Below are positions 31,808 to 38,894 of a stretch of DNA of 38,894 nucleotides, piece by piece. The DNA lies in NCBI GenBank assembly GCA_017453465.1, contig JAFTEV010000045.1:1-38894 (forward strand), in the 5' to 3' direction. The stretch comes from Bacteroidaceae bacterium. Lineage in GTDB: Bacteria > Bacteroidota > Bacteroidia > Bacteroidales > Bacteroidaceae. Position numbers and translations under genes: made by a program. Under the pieces are notes generated by a model. It had not been told where the DNA came from and did no database searches. It worked only from the letters and a program-made list of their open reading frames with translations. The number at the start of each line of letters is the position of its first letter. Positions within the stretch are counted from its first letter, which is position 1.

Positions 31808-34690
31808 TTACACGTTGAAAAACTTTTTAATTGCCGACAGTGCTTTCCTCCGACGCTCATCGGGAGCCAGCGTGTCTTCCAGATAGAGGAAGTCGAAACG
31901 CTCATAGCCAAACTTCTCGTTGTTCTTTTCGACAAATTCCGTTTCCATAAAATGCTTGCGCTCGGCAAACTTGGCAGCATAGCCTTCGCCCTTTGTCTCG
32001 ACAATAATCACTTTGTCAATGTTCTGTTGTCCGTCCCGGCTCAGTACCAAATAGTCAGGATAATACTTTCCGATGTATTCCCAATGCCGCCCTCTTTGAC
32101 TGTAGCAATTGACCGAGAACTCTGTCAGTGTGTCATCACCATTGAAATACACTTCCAGCTGCTGGTCTTTGATTGCCCTGATAAGAGGGACTATTTCTTG
32201 CGAGAAGAAGTCTCTCTCCAGACCGCTGTCGAAATGATAAGGCAAATAGTGGTAGGTCTGTGTGCGTTCCGGGTGCGGATCCTTCTGCGGGTGGATGGCC
32301 GACACGTCTTGTCCCATTGCTTTCAGTTGCTCCAACAACCTGAGCACTTCGGGCCTTTGCTCTTGCAACGGGGGATTTTCGTCCCATTGCAGAATTTCCT
32401 TCACTTCTGGCCGCGACGGATAGAATCGACCATCATCTTCTACAGGGGAAACAAGTTTTTCTATCTGAAGTAAGTTTGCCTTGCAGGGCAGCACTTCCTC
32501 TCTTACCTCATAGTCACGCACATCAGCAAATGCCCGACGAATGAGGGAGCGAACCTGCGGATGGTCATATTGCTTATTCTCCAACAAAAGCCCATCCTTT
32601 TCAATGGTTATCTTGCCAAATATATCCACAAGTTCCTTCTCGCAAGTTTTCAGTTCTTCGACAGAGAGCGTTCCGAAACTCTCCTTCGCTATCTGGTGCA
32701 GCCACCAGCGGAAAGACACAGGCGTTTCCTCCTGGTTCTCCTGTTCGTAGATTTCCACAATGCGACCTTCCAGGTCTTGCTGATGAATTAAGTCTATGTC
32801 GGCACGTGCCAGCACACCTTCTTCCTGCAAGCGTTGAGCCGGCTTGCACGATTCCTCAACGATAAGCGTTTCGTAACTCACCCTCAACTGGTAGAAGTCG
32901 ATTGGGGGCAGCTGCTGGCGTTCCATGCGTGAAAAGCGTTCCACACGCTGATGTCCGCCACGCGGCGTACCGAACTCCTTCAGCGTGATGTCCTGCTGCT
33001 TCTTCAGCTGCTTGTTCAGCGTGTCTGCATTGTACTTGTTCAGCCAGATCAGGGCTGTCTCCCGACTGTCACGCACCACCTGACGCAGACAGCGGCAACT
33101 GGTCTGCAGCACCATGTTGGTGGGACACACACCTTTCTGTGGCAGCACCACACCCGTAAGGCTCTTGCAGTCCCATCCCTCTTTCCCAATCTGCACCAAC
33201 AACACAATCTTTACAACCGAAAACGGCGTGTCGAGCAGGGCAAAAGTTTGGTCTGCGCCTTCCGGCTTGGGGTATTCTTTGTTGCCGCCATGATATTTCA
33301 GTATCACCTCCGTAGGGTTCAGCCCATAGGAGGACACCGTTTCAGCCACCAGTGGGTAGATGCTCCCTTCCAGCGTGGCAATCTGCCCACAATAGACAGC
33401 CAGCTTGGCACATGTGCCGTTTTCATATCTGGTATCTTTATATGCATCCAGAAAGTCCCTCACACCATTCAAGACAATGGTTTCCGTGTCGTTGTCAGCC
33501 AACCTCACACAGGGTTCCTTCAGGAAATTGCCAATGCCGTCGATGAGGGGATAATAATATACGACATTGGAAAGGTCGGTATTTCTGATGGTGAACTCAC
33601 CGGCCAGCGTGACATTCTCTGCACTGTCCAGATAAGGGGTGCCCGAAAAGCCCAGTACAGAATTGAACGTATTCTGCCTTGTCCAACCATTCACCACACG
33701 CCTCAGTTTGATGTCGCCGTCGGCAGCATGATGTACTTCATCGATATATACAGCCAAATGGGGAATCTTTCCAATGATGTCACGCAGCTCGTTGGCACGG
33801 TGAACTTTGTACCATTCCTGCTGCGACACAAACAGGGGCATAAGGCTCTCTTCGTAATGGTCAAGAATCACTTTCTCTGCATTCGTGATGGCCACCAGCC
33901 CCATTAAGTCTTCCAAGGGCTGATGGTTATTTATTTTCTGGGCATTGGGATTTTTGACCAAATTACTCTTGTTGGCCGTCTTCTGCTCGTCCAGCGTTTC
34001 AAACTTGACGAGCTGGCGCAGTTGGGCTGCCCTGGGTTCCGGGATAATCCACGAGGGGTCGAACTCCCGAATGTGCCTCAGGCTGGGCACGATGGAAGAC
34101 TTCAGTCCCGAAGGAGCCATCACCATGAAGTTGTGGGCAAAAGAGGGATTGTCGGGTTCGTTCTGTGCAAAATAGAGGTCAAGATAGATAAATGCAGCCA
34201 TCAGGTAGGTCTTGCCCGCCCCCATTGGCAAACTAAACAGGTAGTCGGTGTAATCTACATCGTAGAAAATTTTTTTGAACGTGGCCTCATAGTCTATCTT
34301 GTCTGCATTTCGCTTGATGAACTTCTCCAATTCTGGTGCCAACTGACGCCCGTTCTTGTCTTTGAGCCTGGAATACTGAAACAGAGCCACAGCCGCTTTG
34401 TTCACAGCAAAGATTTGCCGCGCAGTCTCTGTCAGTTCCACACTCCCAATGTCGGTATCATTGAAGGTGCCAGCAACAAAGAGTGCCCACAGTGGCTGGT
34501 TCTGGCAAGCTATCTTCAAGTATAGATAGGTCTTGATAGCTTCAAGCTGCGCATCGCGCATCATTCCGCGCTGTCTGATGTAGGCAAGCAAATCGAGTAC
34601 CGTGCACCGGTCGGATGCCAGCCATTCGTCCCGTTTTTTTTCAATGAGTTTATAAAACATTGTCCAAATCTCTTTTTTAACATTGGTCAC
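31808..34690 (-). CDS. res: Type III restriction enzyme helicase-nuclease subunit
   Basis: This 960-residue subunit translocates on DNA and cuts unmethylated sites together with Mod. Walker A is LPMGAGKT (GAGKT at 157-161), the DEAH-box equivalent is IDEVHH (317 on), and the helicase C-terminal motifs appear as IGKEGWDCKS and QTSCRCLRQVVR. The PD-(D/E)xK nuclease lies at the end: D879 in YPDYLV, with E898 and K900 in VETKG. ATG 34690 overlaps the ABC exporter stop by 14 bp; ATG 34660 (MFYKLIEKK) is an alternative start. The res-before-mod order is the reverse of the classic EcoP1-type operon. All enzymatic motifs look intact, so the system is probably active. Confidence 0.93.
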   Translation of the reverse strand: MTNVKKEIWTMFYKLIEKKRDEWLASDRCTVLDLLAYIRQRGMMRDAQLEAIKTYLYLKIACQNQPLWALFVAGTFNDTDIGSVELTETARQIFAVNKAAVALFQYSRLKDKNGRQLAPELEKFIKRNADKIDYEATFKKIFYDVDYTDYLFSLPMGAGKTYLMAAFIYLDLYFAQNEPDNPSFAHNFMVMAPSGLKSSIVPSLRHIREFDPSWIIPEPRAAQLRQLVKFETLDEQKTANKSNLVKNPNAQKINNHQPLEDLMGLVAITNAEKVILDHYEESLMPLFVSQQEWYKVHRANELRDIIGKIPHLAVYIDEVHHAADGDIKLRRVVNGWTRQNTFNSVLGFSGTPYLDSAENVTLAGEFTIRNTDLSNVVYYYPLIDGIGNFLKEPCVRLADNDTETIVLNGVRDFLDAYKDTRYENGTCAKLAVYCGQIATLEGSIYPLVAETVSSYGLNPTEVILKYHGGNKEYPKPEGADQTFALLDTPFSVVKIVLLVQIGKEGWDCKSLTGVVLPQKGVCPTNMVLQTSCRCLRQVVRDSRETALIWLNKYNADTLNKQLKKQQDITLKEFGTPRGGHQRVERFSRMERQQLPPIDFYQLRVSYETLIVEESCKPAQRLQEEGVLARADIDLIHQQDLEGRIVEIYEQENQEETPVSFRWWLHQIAKESFGTLSVEELKTCEKELVDIFGKITIEKDGLLLENKQYDHPQVRSLIRRAFADVRDYEVREEVLPCKANLLQIEKLVSPVEDDGRFYPSRPEVKEILQWDENPPLQEQRPEVLRLLEQLKAMGQDVSAIHPQKDPHPERTQTYHYLPYHFDSGLERDFFSQEIVPLIRAIKDQQLEVYFNGDDTLTEFSVNCYSQRGRHWEYIGKYYPDYLVLSRDGQQNIDKVIIVETKGEGYAAKFAERKHFMETEFVEKNNEKFGYERFDFLYLEDTLAPDERRRKALSAIKKFFNV

Positions 34691-36377
34691 TCTGCCGCGT
34701 CAGCGTCAGCGTGTCTGTCGTGAAGTCTGTCACCGCCAGTCGGTGGGTGACGAAGATAATCGTTACATCGGCAAAGTGCGTCTTCAGGTTCTTGAGCAGG
34801 GCCTGTTCGGTCTGCATGTCGAGGGCAGAGGTGGCTTCGTCGAGCAGGAGCACCTTGTAGGGACGCAACAGCGCACGGGCAATGGCAATGCGCTGTGCCT
34901 GCCCCTCGCTGAGTCCGCCGCCCTGCTCGCTGCACACGGTTTCCAGACCCTGCGGCAACTGCATCACAAAGTCGGCCATGGCCAGATGCAGAGCCACCTG
35001 CATTTGCTCGTCGGTGGCATCGGGATTGCCCAAGAGCAGGTTCTCGCGGATGGTGCCCGAAAAGAGCGTGTTGCCCTGCGGAATATAGGAGAAGTTGTTG
35101 CGCATCGACGGCGAAATCCGATGCACCTCCGGCTTCGGCGTAATCAGGTTGTAAGGCTGCGAAGCCCGCTGCTCCGTCGGTTCGCTGTATATCAGGGCCT
35201 CGCCCTCCGTCGGCTCCACCAGGGCCAGCATCATGCGGATGAGCGTGGTCTTGCCGGCACCCGTCTCGCCCAAGATGGCTGTAAACGAACCTGGGCGGAA
35301 GTCGTGGCTGAAGTGCCTGAGCACGGTGCGCCCACTGCGACCTGCCTCCGGGCGATAGCTGAAAGTGACATTCTCGAACTGCAAGCCCACCGCGCCCCTC
35401 ATGCGCACAGGTTCGCCCGCCGGCTCCAGGGGCAGAGCCTCCAGCTCCATCAGACGCTCGGCACTGGTCATCGAGTTGACAAACATGGGCAGCAGCCGTG
35501 CCATGTCGAGCATGGGCCGCTGTATGCGGTTAATCAGTTGAGTAAAAGCAATGAGCACACCCACCGTGATGAGTCCGCTCTGCAGCTGGAACAGTCCCCA
35601 CACCAGGGCCAACAGGTAGGCACCGGCAAAGCCAATGTTCACCAGCGACTTCGACAGGATGCTGAACTTCGCACGGGTCTTAATCTGCTTCCGCAGCACG
35701 CCCTGCCTACGCTCCAGCCTGCTGACCATCGTGCCCGTTTGCTCCAGCGTCTTGATGACCATCTTGTGCTGCACGCTCTCCTGGATAATGGCCTGAATAG
35801 CCGAATTGCTGTCCTTGATGTGCCGCACAATGCGCCGCATCTGCCGGAAATAGACACGCGAAAGCACCACAAACAAGGGCGAAATGGCCACCAGGATGAT
35901 GGCCAACGTCCTGTCCATCACATACAGATAGACAAACGAAGCCACAAACTGCACCACCACAATCAGTGTGGAAGGCACCACCTCGGTCATCAGCCCCACA
36001 ATGTCATTCACATCAGAAAAGAGACGGTTCAGCACATCGCCGCTGTGATACTTCTCCACCCCGCTCCACTGCCCTTTCAGCAAGCGGCGAAAGAACGACT
36101 GCTGCATCAGGTTCTGCGCCTTCACGCCCAGCACTGCAGCAATCCAGGTCGAAGCAATGTGCAGCAGCATCTCCGTCAGGAACACCACCGCCAGCAGCAC
36201 CGCCGTCCAGCCAATGCTCCCCTCGCGGCTCCCCGTCGCAATATCGGTCAGCTTGCGAATGGTATCGACCCCCAGCAAGCCCATGCAAACCATGGCCAGG
36301 CCAATCACCGCATTCAGCACCGCCTGCACGCGGCACCCCTTGTGATGGCTCCACAGCCACAGCACTATCGTCCTCAT
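34677..36377 (-). CDS. ABC exporter with fused membrane and ATPase domains
   Basis: This half-transporter combines a six-helix type IV membrane domain (about residues 1-310) with a C-terminal ATPase (about 330-566). ATPase motifs are complete: Walker A GETGAGKTT, signature LSEGQAQRIA, Walker B VLLLDEATSALD and the switch histidine in VTHRLA. The ATG at 36377 (MRTIVLWLW) gives 566 residues, normal for the MsbA/multidrug group; an upstream in-frame start at 36437 lies in repeat-like sequence and is disfavoured. It would work as a homodimer exporting lipids, peptides or drugs; the substrate is unknown. The linker between Walker A and signature (about 415-455) is longer than usual. NAD kinase lies 102 bp upstream and res overlaps its end. 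Confidence 0.9.
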   Translation of the reverse strand: MRTIVLWLWSHHKGCRVQAVLNAVIGLAMVCMGLLGVDTIRKLTDIATGSREGSIGWTAVLLAVVFLTEMLLHIASTWIAAVLGVKAQNLMQQSFFRRLLKGQWSGVEKYHSGDVLNRLFSDVNDIVGLMTEVVPSTLIVVVQFVASFVYLYVMDRTLAIILVAISPLFVVLSRVYFRQMRRIVRHIKDSNSAIQAIIQESVQHKMVIKTLEQTGTMVSRLERRQGVLRKQIKTRAKFSILSKSLVNIGFAGAYLLALVWGLFQLQSGLITVGVLIAFTQLINRIQRPMLDMARLLPMFVNSMTSAERLMELEALPLEPAGEPVRMRGAVGLQFENVTFSYRPEAGRSGRTVLRHFSHDFRPGSFTAILGETGAGKTTLIRMMLALVEPTEGEALIYSEPTEQRASQPYNLITPKPEVHRISPSMRNNFSYIPQGNTLFSGTIRENLLLGNPDATDEQMQVALHLAMADFVMQLPQGLETVCSEQGGGLSEGQAQRIAIARALLRPYKVLLLDEATSALDMQTEQALLKNLKTHFADVTIIFVTHRLAVTDFTTDTLTLTRQSDQC

Positions 36378-36394
36378 TGAATATCTTGTCTTGA

Positions 36395-36466
36395 GAAATG
36401 AGGAATGAGGAACAGGGTATGAGGAATTGATACTCAAATTGTGAATTGTGAATTATGAATTACAAA
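36395..36466. repeat. Short tandem repeats before the ABC exporter gene
   Basis: GAGGAAT-type units (about 36398-36427) are followed by 7-bp ATTGTGA/ATTATGA units (about 36438-36459). This occupies most of the 102-bp gap between nadK and the exporter. The units are like other short-period arrays in this window and may be prone to slippage. Confidence 0.7.
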
Positions 36467-36479
36467 TTGTCCAATCTCC

Positions 36480-37364
36480 CTATCCTCTCCTATCTGCCCC
36501 CCACATCATCTTCTTCCGCAGGGTCGAGAAGAAACTCTGGCCGGGCTTCACCACCACATTCACCACGTAGGGAGCCTTGCGGATGCGCAGCCGGATGTTG
36601 TCGGGATAGCTCTGACTGCGACCGTCCAGCGAAACGAGGAAGTTACCACTGCGGCTCTCCACGCGCAACGTAATCTCCGCATTGTCCTGCAGCACAATGG
36701 GGCGCATATTCAGAGAGTGAGGAGCCACGGGCGTAAGGCAAATCGTGTCGGTCTGCGGCACCATGATGGGGCCACCCACACTCAGCGAATAAGCCGTGCT
36801 GCCCGTAGGCGTACTGACAATCAAGCCGTCTGCCTGATAAGTTGTCAGGTGCTCGCCATTGATGTCGGTGTGAATCGTAATCATCGAAGAAATGTCGTGC
36901 TTCAAGATGGCAATCTCGTTCAGGGCAAACGGATAGTCCTGCAACTCCGCCTCGTCGCACGACAAGCCAATGACACTGTGAGCCACCACGCTGTAGCGAC
37001 CCGCATAGATGTCGGCCATCGTCTCCTCAATCTTGTTGGGCGAAAAACTGGCCAGGAAGCCCAGCCGCCCCGTGTTGAAGCCAACGATGGGAATCTGCTT
37101 GTCGCGGATGCGGCTCGCCACATCCAGAAACGTGCCGTCGCCCCCCATGCACACCGCATAGTCAGCCGTAAAGTCATCGTCAGCAATCAGTTCACACACA
37201 GGCACATCTATCTGCAAGCCATCGCGCAGAAAGGCATAGAACTGCTCCGTCATCAGCAGCTCTGCCTCGTGCGCCTGAGCCACAGCCAAAAACTTCTGTA
37301 CCGCAGCAGCCTTCCGCTCCTGATACACATTCCCAAACAGGGCAAACCTCAGTTTCTTGTCCAT
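36480..37364 (-). CDS. nadK: NAD kinase
   Basis: This enzyme makes NADP from NAD and ATP (or polyphosphate). The 294-residue length is typical. The catalytic GGDGTFL motif (D76 in the position of the essential aspartate) is followed by FNTGRLGFLA and the NAD-binding NE pair in ALNEIAILK. The family signature is TPTGSTAYSLS, with the conserved GGP behind it, and the C-terminal SLDGRS also fits. The ATG at 37364 lies about 20 bp after a consensus -7 box. It heads the long minus-strand gene run, although the repeat-filled gap before the exporter may separate transcripts. Confidence 0.96.
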   Translation of the reverse strand: MDKKLRFALFGNVYQERKAAAVQKFLAVAQAHEAELLMTEQFYAFLRDGLQIDVPVCELIADDDFTADYAVCMGGDGTFLDVASRIRDKQIPIVGFNTGRLGFLASFSPNKIEETMADIYAGRYSVVAHSVIGLSCDEAELQDYPFALNEIAILKHDISSMITIHTDINGEHLTTYQADGLIVSTPTGSTAYSLSVGGPIMVPQTDTICLTPVAPHSLNMRPIVLQDNAEITLRVESRSGNFLVSLDGRSQSYPDNIRLRIRKAPYVVNVVVKPGQSFFSTLRKKMMWGADRRG

Positions 37365-37384
37365 ATCGCAATCCGTTTTGGCTG

Positions 37385-37392
37385 CAAAGATA
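37385..37392 (-). promoter_or_regulatory. -7 box of nadK
   Basis: The minus strand reads TATCTTTG, 20 bp before the ATG, giving a leader of about 14 nt. An imperfect TTG lies near the -33 position. Confidence 0.7.
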
Positions 37393-37441
37393 CAACTTTT
37401 TTTCTTTACAACAGGCCAACCACATTATTTATTATATACAT

Positions 37442-37518
37442 AAAGTTTTCATGCCGTTCCTGCTCTTCGGCGACCTTTCTTGGGGTCGCCGTTTTCACAG
37501 GGACGGCATGAAAACTTT
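37442..37518. repeat. Nested double hairpin downstream of the FGE-fold gene
   Basis: Outer arms of 21 bp (37442-37462 and 37498-37518, one mismatch; core TTTTCATGCCGT) enclose an inner perfect 8-bp stem, CGGCGACC/GGTCGCCG (37468-37475 and 37484-37491), with an 8-base loop. Read on the minus strand it begins 37 nt after the stop codon of the secreted gene and could be its terminator. It could also be the recognition hairpin that follows variable repeats in diversity-generating retroelements. Confidence 0.75.
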
Positions 37519-37554
37519 TTAAGTCATTCTTTTTTCTCTTTTTTGAGGCTGAAC

Positions 37555-37662
37555 TTAGAGAGCAAGGCGGAGGCCGAGGAAGTAGTACGCGTTCGTGGGC
37601 GCGCTGTAGTACCGATTCGTCACACGACAGAGCCTGGCTGAGTAGTCCCAGCTACCACCACG
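37555..37662 (-). other. Candidate variable repeat (VR) of a diversity-generating retroelement
   Basis: After RGGSW the codons for likely surface residues are GAC, TAC, CTC, TAC, TAC, AGC, AAC, TAC, TAC, TTC and CTC: all of the form NNC, as expected if an AAC (or ATC) template codon had its adenines randomised. The intervening scaffold codons use mixed third bases. The array lies at 37576-37647 and is followed by a GC-rich constant end (GLRLAL, 37555-37575) like an initiation-of-mutagenic-homing site. No reverse transcriptase or template repeat was found in the window. Confidence 0.55.
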
Positions 37663-38894
37663 AAGCACGCGGTTAGAGCCCGTAGTAGGACCAGTAGGAT
37701 TGGACTGGGCAGAAGAATCATAGTTACCCTTCCAATCTTGGCACCATTCCCACACATTACCGCTCATGTCATACAGACCAAGCTCGTTGGCTTGCTTCGA
37801 GCCTACCTCATGGGTCTTCCTGCCGCTGTTCTCCGTGTACCACGCCACATCGCCGAGGGTGTTGCTGCCTGAGTACTTGTAGCCCTGGCTCTTCGTGCCG
37901 CCGCGTGCCGCAAACTCCCATTCGGCCTCAGTAGGCAGGCGGAAGGTCTTGCCCGTCAGTTGGTTCAGCTTCGTGATGAAGGTCTGGCAGTCGTTCCAGC
38001 TTACCTTTTCCACTGGCAAGTTGTCACCCAGCCAGTTGGAAGGATTGCTGCCCATGACGGCCACCCAGAGGGCCTGCGTCACCTCGGTCTCGCCTATCTG
38101 ATAGTCGCTCAGGGTCACGTTGTGAACGGGGGCTTCATCATCGTCAGCATCGGCATCGTAGTTGGTGCCGGAGGCATCTGTATTCTGTGCACCCATCAAG
38201 AACGTGCCGCCATAGACGTACACCATATTGAACGACACGCCGTTCACCGTGTAGGTGGTGGTGTAGCCCACCGTCACCTCGCAGGTGGCTGTTGCAGAGC
38301 CTACCGACGCTGTGATGGTGGCAGTGCCTTCGCCCACAGCTGTAACAAAACCACTGATTACGGTGGCTACGCTCTCATCGCTCGAAGTCCATGTCACAGT
38401 CCCGGCATCTGCGGGAACAACGGTGGCCGTCAAGCGCACATATTCATCGGGCTTCAGGCTGAGTGAAGTCTCAGAGAGGGTGATGCTGGCAGGCTGAGCA
38501 GCAGTATAGACTGTGATGCTGGCCCCCAGACTGGTGACCAAATAATCTGAAGTGACATCTTCAATCTTGAGCAGGGAGACGGGTCTGCCTGTCGAATCAT
38601 AGAAAAGGACTGTGCCCAGCTGCGGACGGAACTTGTAGGTGCAGCCAGCAAGATAGTCGGTGGTTCCGTCGGCATTGAATGTGATGCTTTCGGTTGCCGA
38701 TTTGTACCATGTGCCCACAACGAGGCTGTTGTCCACCGAGAAGGGGTCGGCCTTGGTTTCAATCAGTTCGGTCTCGCCCGTGAGGTAGCCGTCAATGACC
38801 ATGGTCACGTCGCCCACATCGAGCGCATTGTTGTGGTTCAGGTCGCCGTTAATCACTTGTGCGCTGGCCATGGCGGGCAGCAGCACGGCTGCAA
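37555..38894 (-). CDS. Secreted protein with dockerin-like, Big2 and formylglycine-enzyme-fold domains (5' end outside window)
   Basis: The reading frame runs through the window edge, so the true start and most of the signal peptide are missing (visible: LLPAMASAQ at its end). About 440 residues remain. A dockerin-like calcium repeat (GDLNHNNALDVGDV) comes first, then a lipocalin-like or unassigned strand region. A Big2 Ig-like domain (about 135-205; VTWTSSDESVATV) precedes the FGE-sulfatase/C-type-lectin fold (about 215-443), which has EVTQALW, RLPTEAEWEFAARGG, LYDMSGNVWEWCQDW and RVLRGGSW. The active-site cysteine pair of true formylglycine enzymes is not evident, so a binding rather than catalytic role is likely. 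The last 35 codons look like a retroelement variable region (separate entry). Confidence 0.85.
   Translation of the reverse strand, partial: AAVLLPAMASAQVINGDLNHNNALDVGDVTMVIDGYLTGETELIETKADPFSVDNSLVVGTWYKSATESITFNADGTTDYLAGCTYKFRPQLGTVLFYDSTGRPVSLLKIEDVTSDYLVTSLGASITVYTAAQPASITLSETSLSLKPDEYVRLTATVVPADAGTVTWTSSDESVATVISGFVTAVGEGTATITASVGSATATCEVTVGYTTTYTVNGVSFNMVYVYGGTFLMGAQNTDASGTNYDADADDDEAPVHNVTLSDYQIGETEVTQALWVAVMGSNPSNWLGDNLPVEKVSWNDCQTFITKLNQLTGKTFRLPTEAEWEFAARGGTKSQGYKYSGSNTLGDVAWYTENSGRKTHEVGSKQANELGLYDMSGNVWEWCQDWKGNYDSSAQSNPTGPTTGSNRVLRGGSWDYSARLCRVTNRYYSAPTNAYYFLGLRLAL

Noticed and set aside
37555-38894. Active formylglycine-generating enzyme or sulfatase-maturation function
   Set aside because: Only the fold motifs are present; the catalytic cysteine pair is not evident, and dockerin-like plus Big2 domains point to a secreted binding protein.

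Overview
The window comes from a Bacteroidales genome, most likely Prevotellaceae-like. The evidence is the promoter style (TAnnTTTG -7 boxes, some with TTTG about 20 bp upstream), weak ribosome binding sites, two-component-propeller/AraC regulation of glycan genes, Por-type C-terminal tails, dockerin-like plus Big2 secreted proteins, and family-level resemblance of nearly every protein. No rRNA, tRNA, CRISPR array or integrase was seen. || Layout: (a) 1-2490 holds endonuclease III (nth) and a Cof-type HAD phosphatase, separated and flanked by short dispersed and inverted repeats. (b) 2488-12980 is a small pectin (rhamnogalacturonan-I) locus: a PL11 rhamnogalacturonan lyase with a long beta-strand-repeat extension and a GH2 glycosidase on the minus strand, and a divergent membrane regulator with sensor propeller and AraC DNA-binding domain but no kinase or receiver. 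No SusC/SusD pair is present. (c) 13021-13843 is a gene-poor, repeat-rich stretch with a perfect 40-bp palindrome, followed by a RelE/ParE-type toxin-antitoxin pair. (d) 14522-21726 is a five-gene minus-strand operon: GH51 arabinofuranosidase, rhamnulokinase, an AraA/FucI-like isomerase, an MFS sugar porter and rhamnulose-1-phosphate aldolase. Sections b and d fit together: the lyase and glycosidases would release rhamnose, galactose or arabinose units from RG-I, and the operon would take rhamnose to DHAP and lactaldehyde. (e) 22098-24289 holds a MATE exporter, a small membrane protein and a cupin. (f) 24544-25766 holds a VapBC-like pair with an antitoxin of only 44 residues, then a HAD phosphatase starting at TTG. 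(g) 25720-37364 is a minus-strand run: NAD kinase, ABC exporter, type III restriction-modification (res then mod), a flippase-like membrane protein and a receiver/PEP-synthase-like fusion. (h) 37442-38894 is the 3' part of a secreted dockerin/Big2/FGE-fold gene whose last codons look like the variable repeat of a diversity-generating retroelement, with a nested hairpin just downstream. || The most notable signals are the possible orphan DGR target (h), the kinase-less propeller/AraC regulator, the non-canonical isomerase inside a rhamnose operon, the receiver/PPDK_N fusion, the 44-residue antitoxin, and several families of short intergenic repeats. All functional calls are from reading the sequence; no database search was run.
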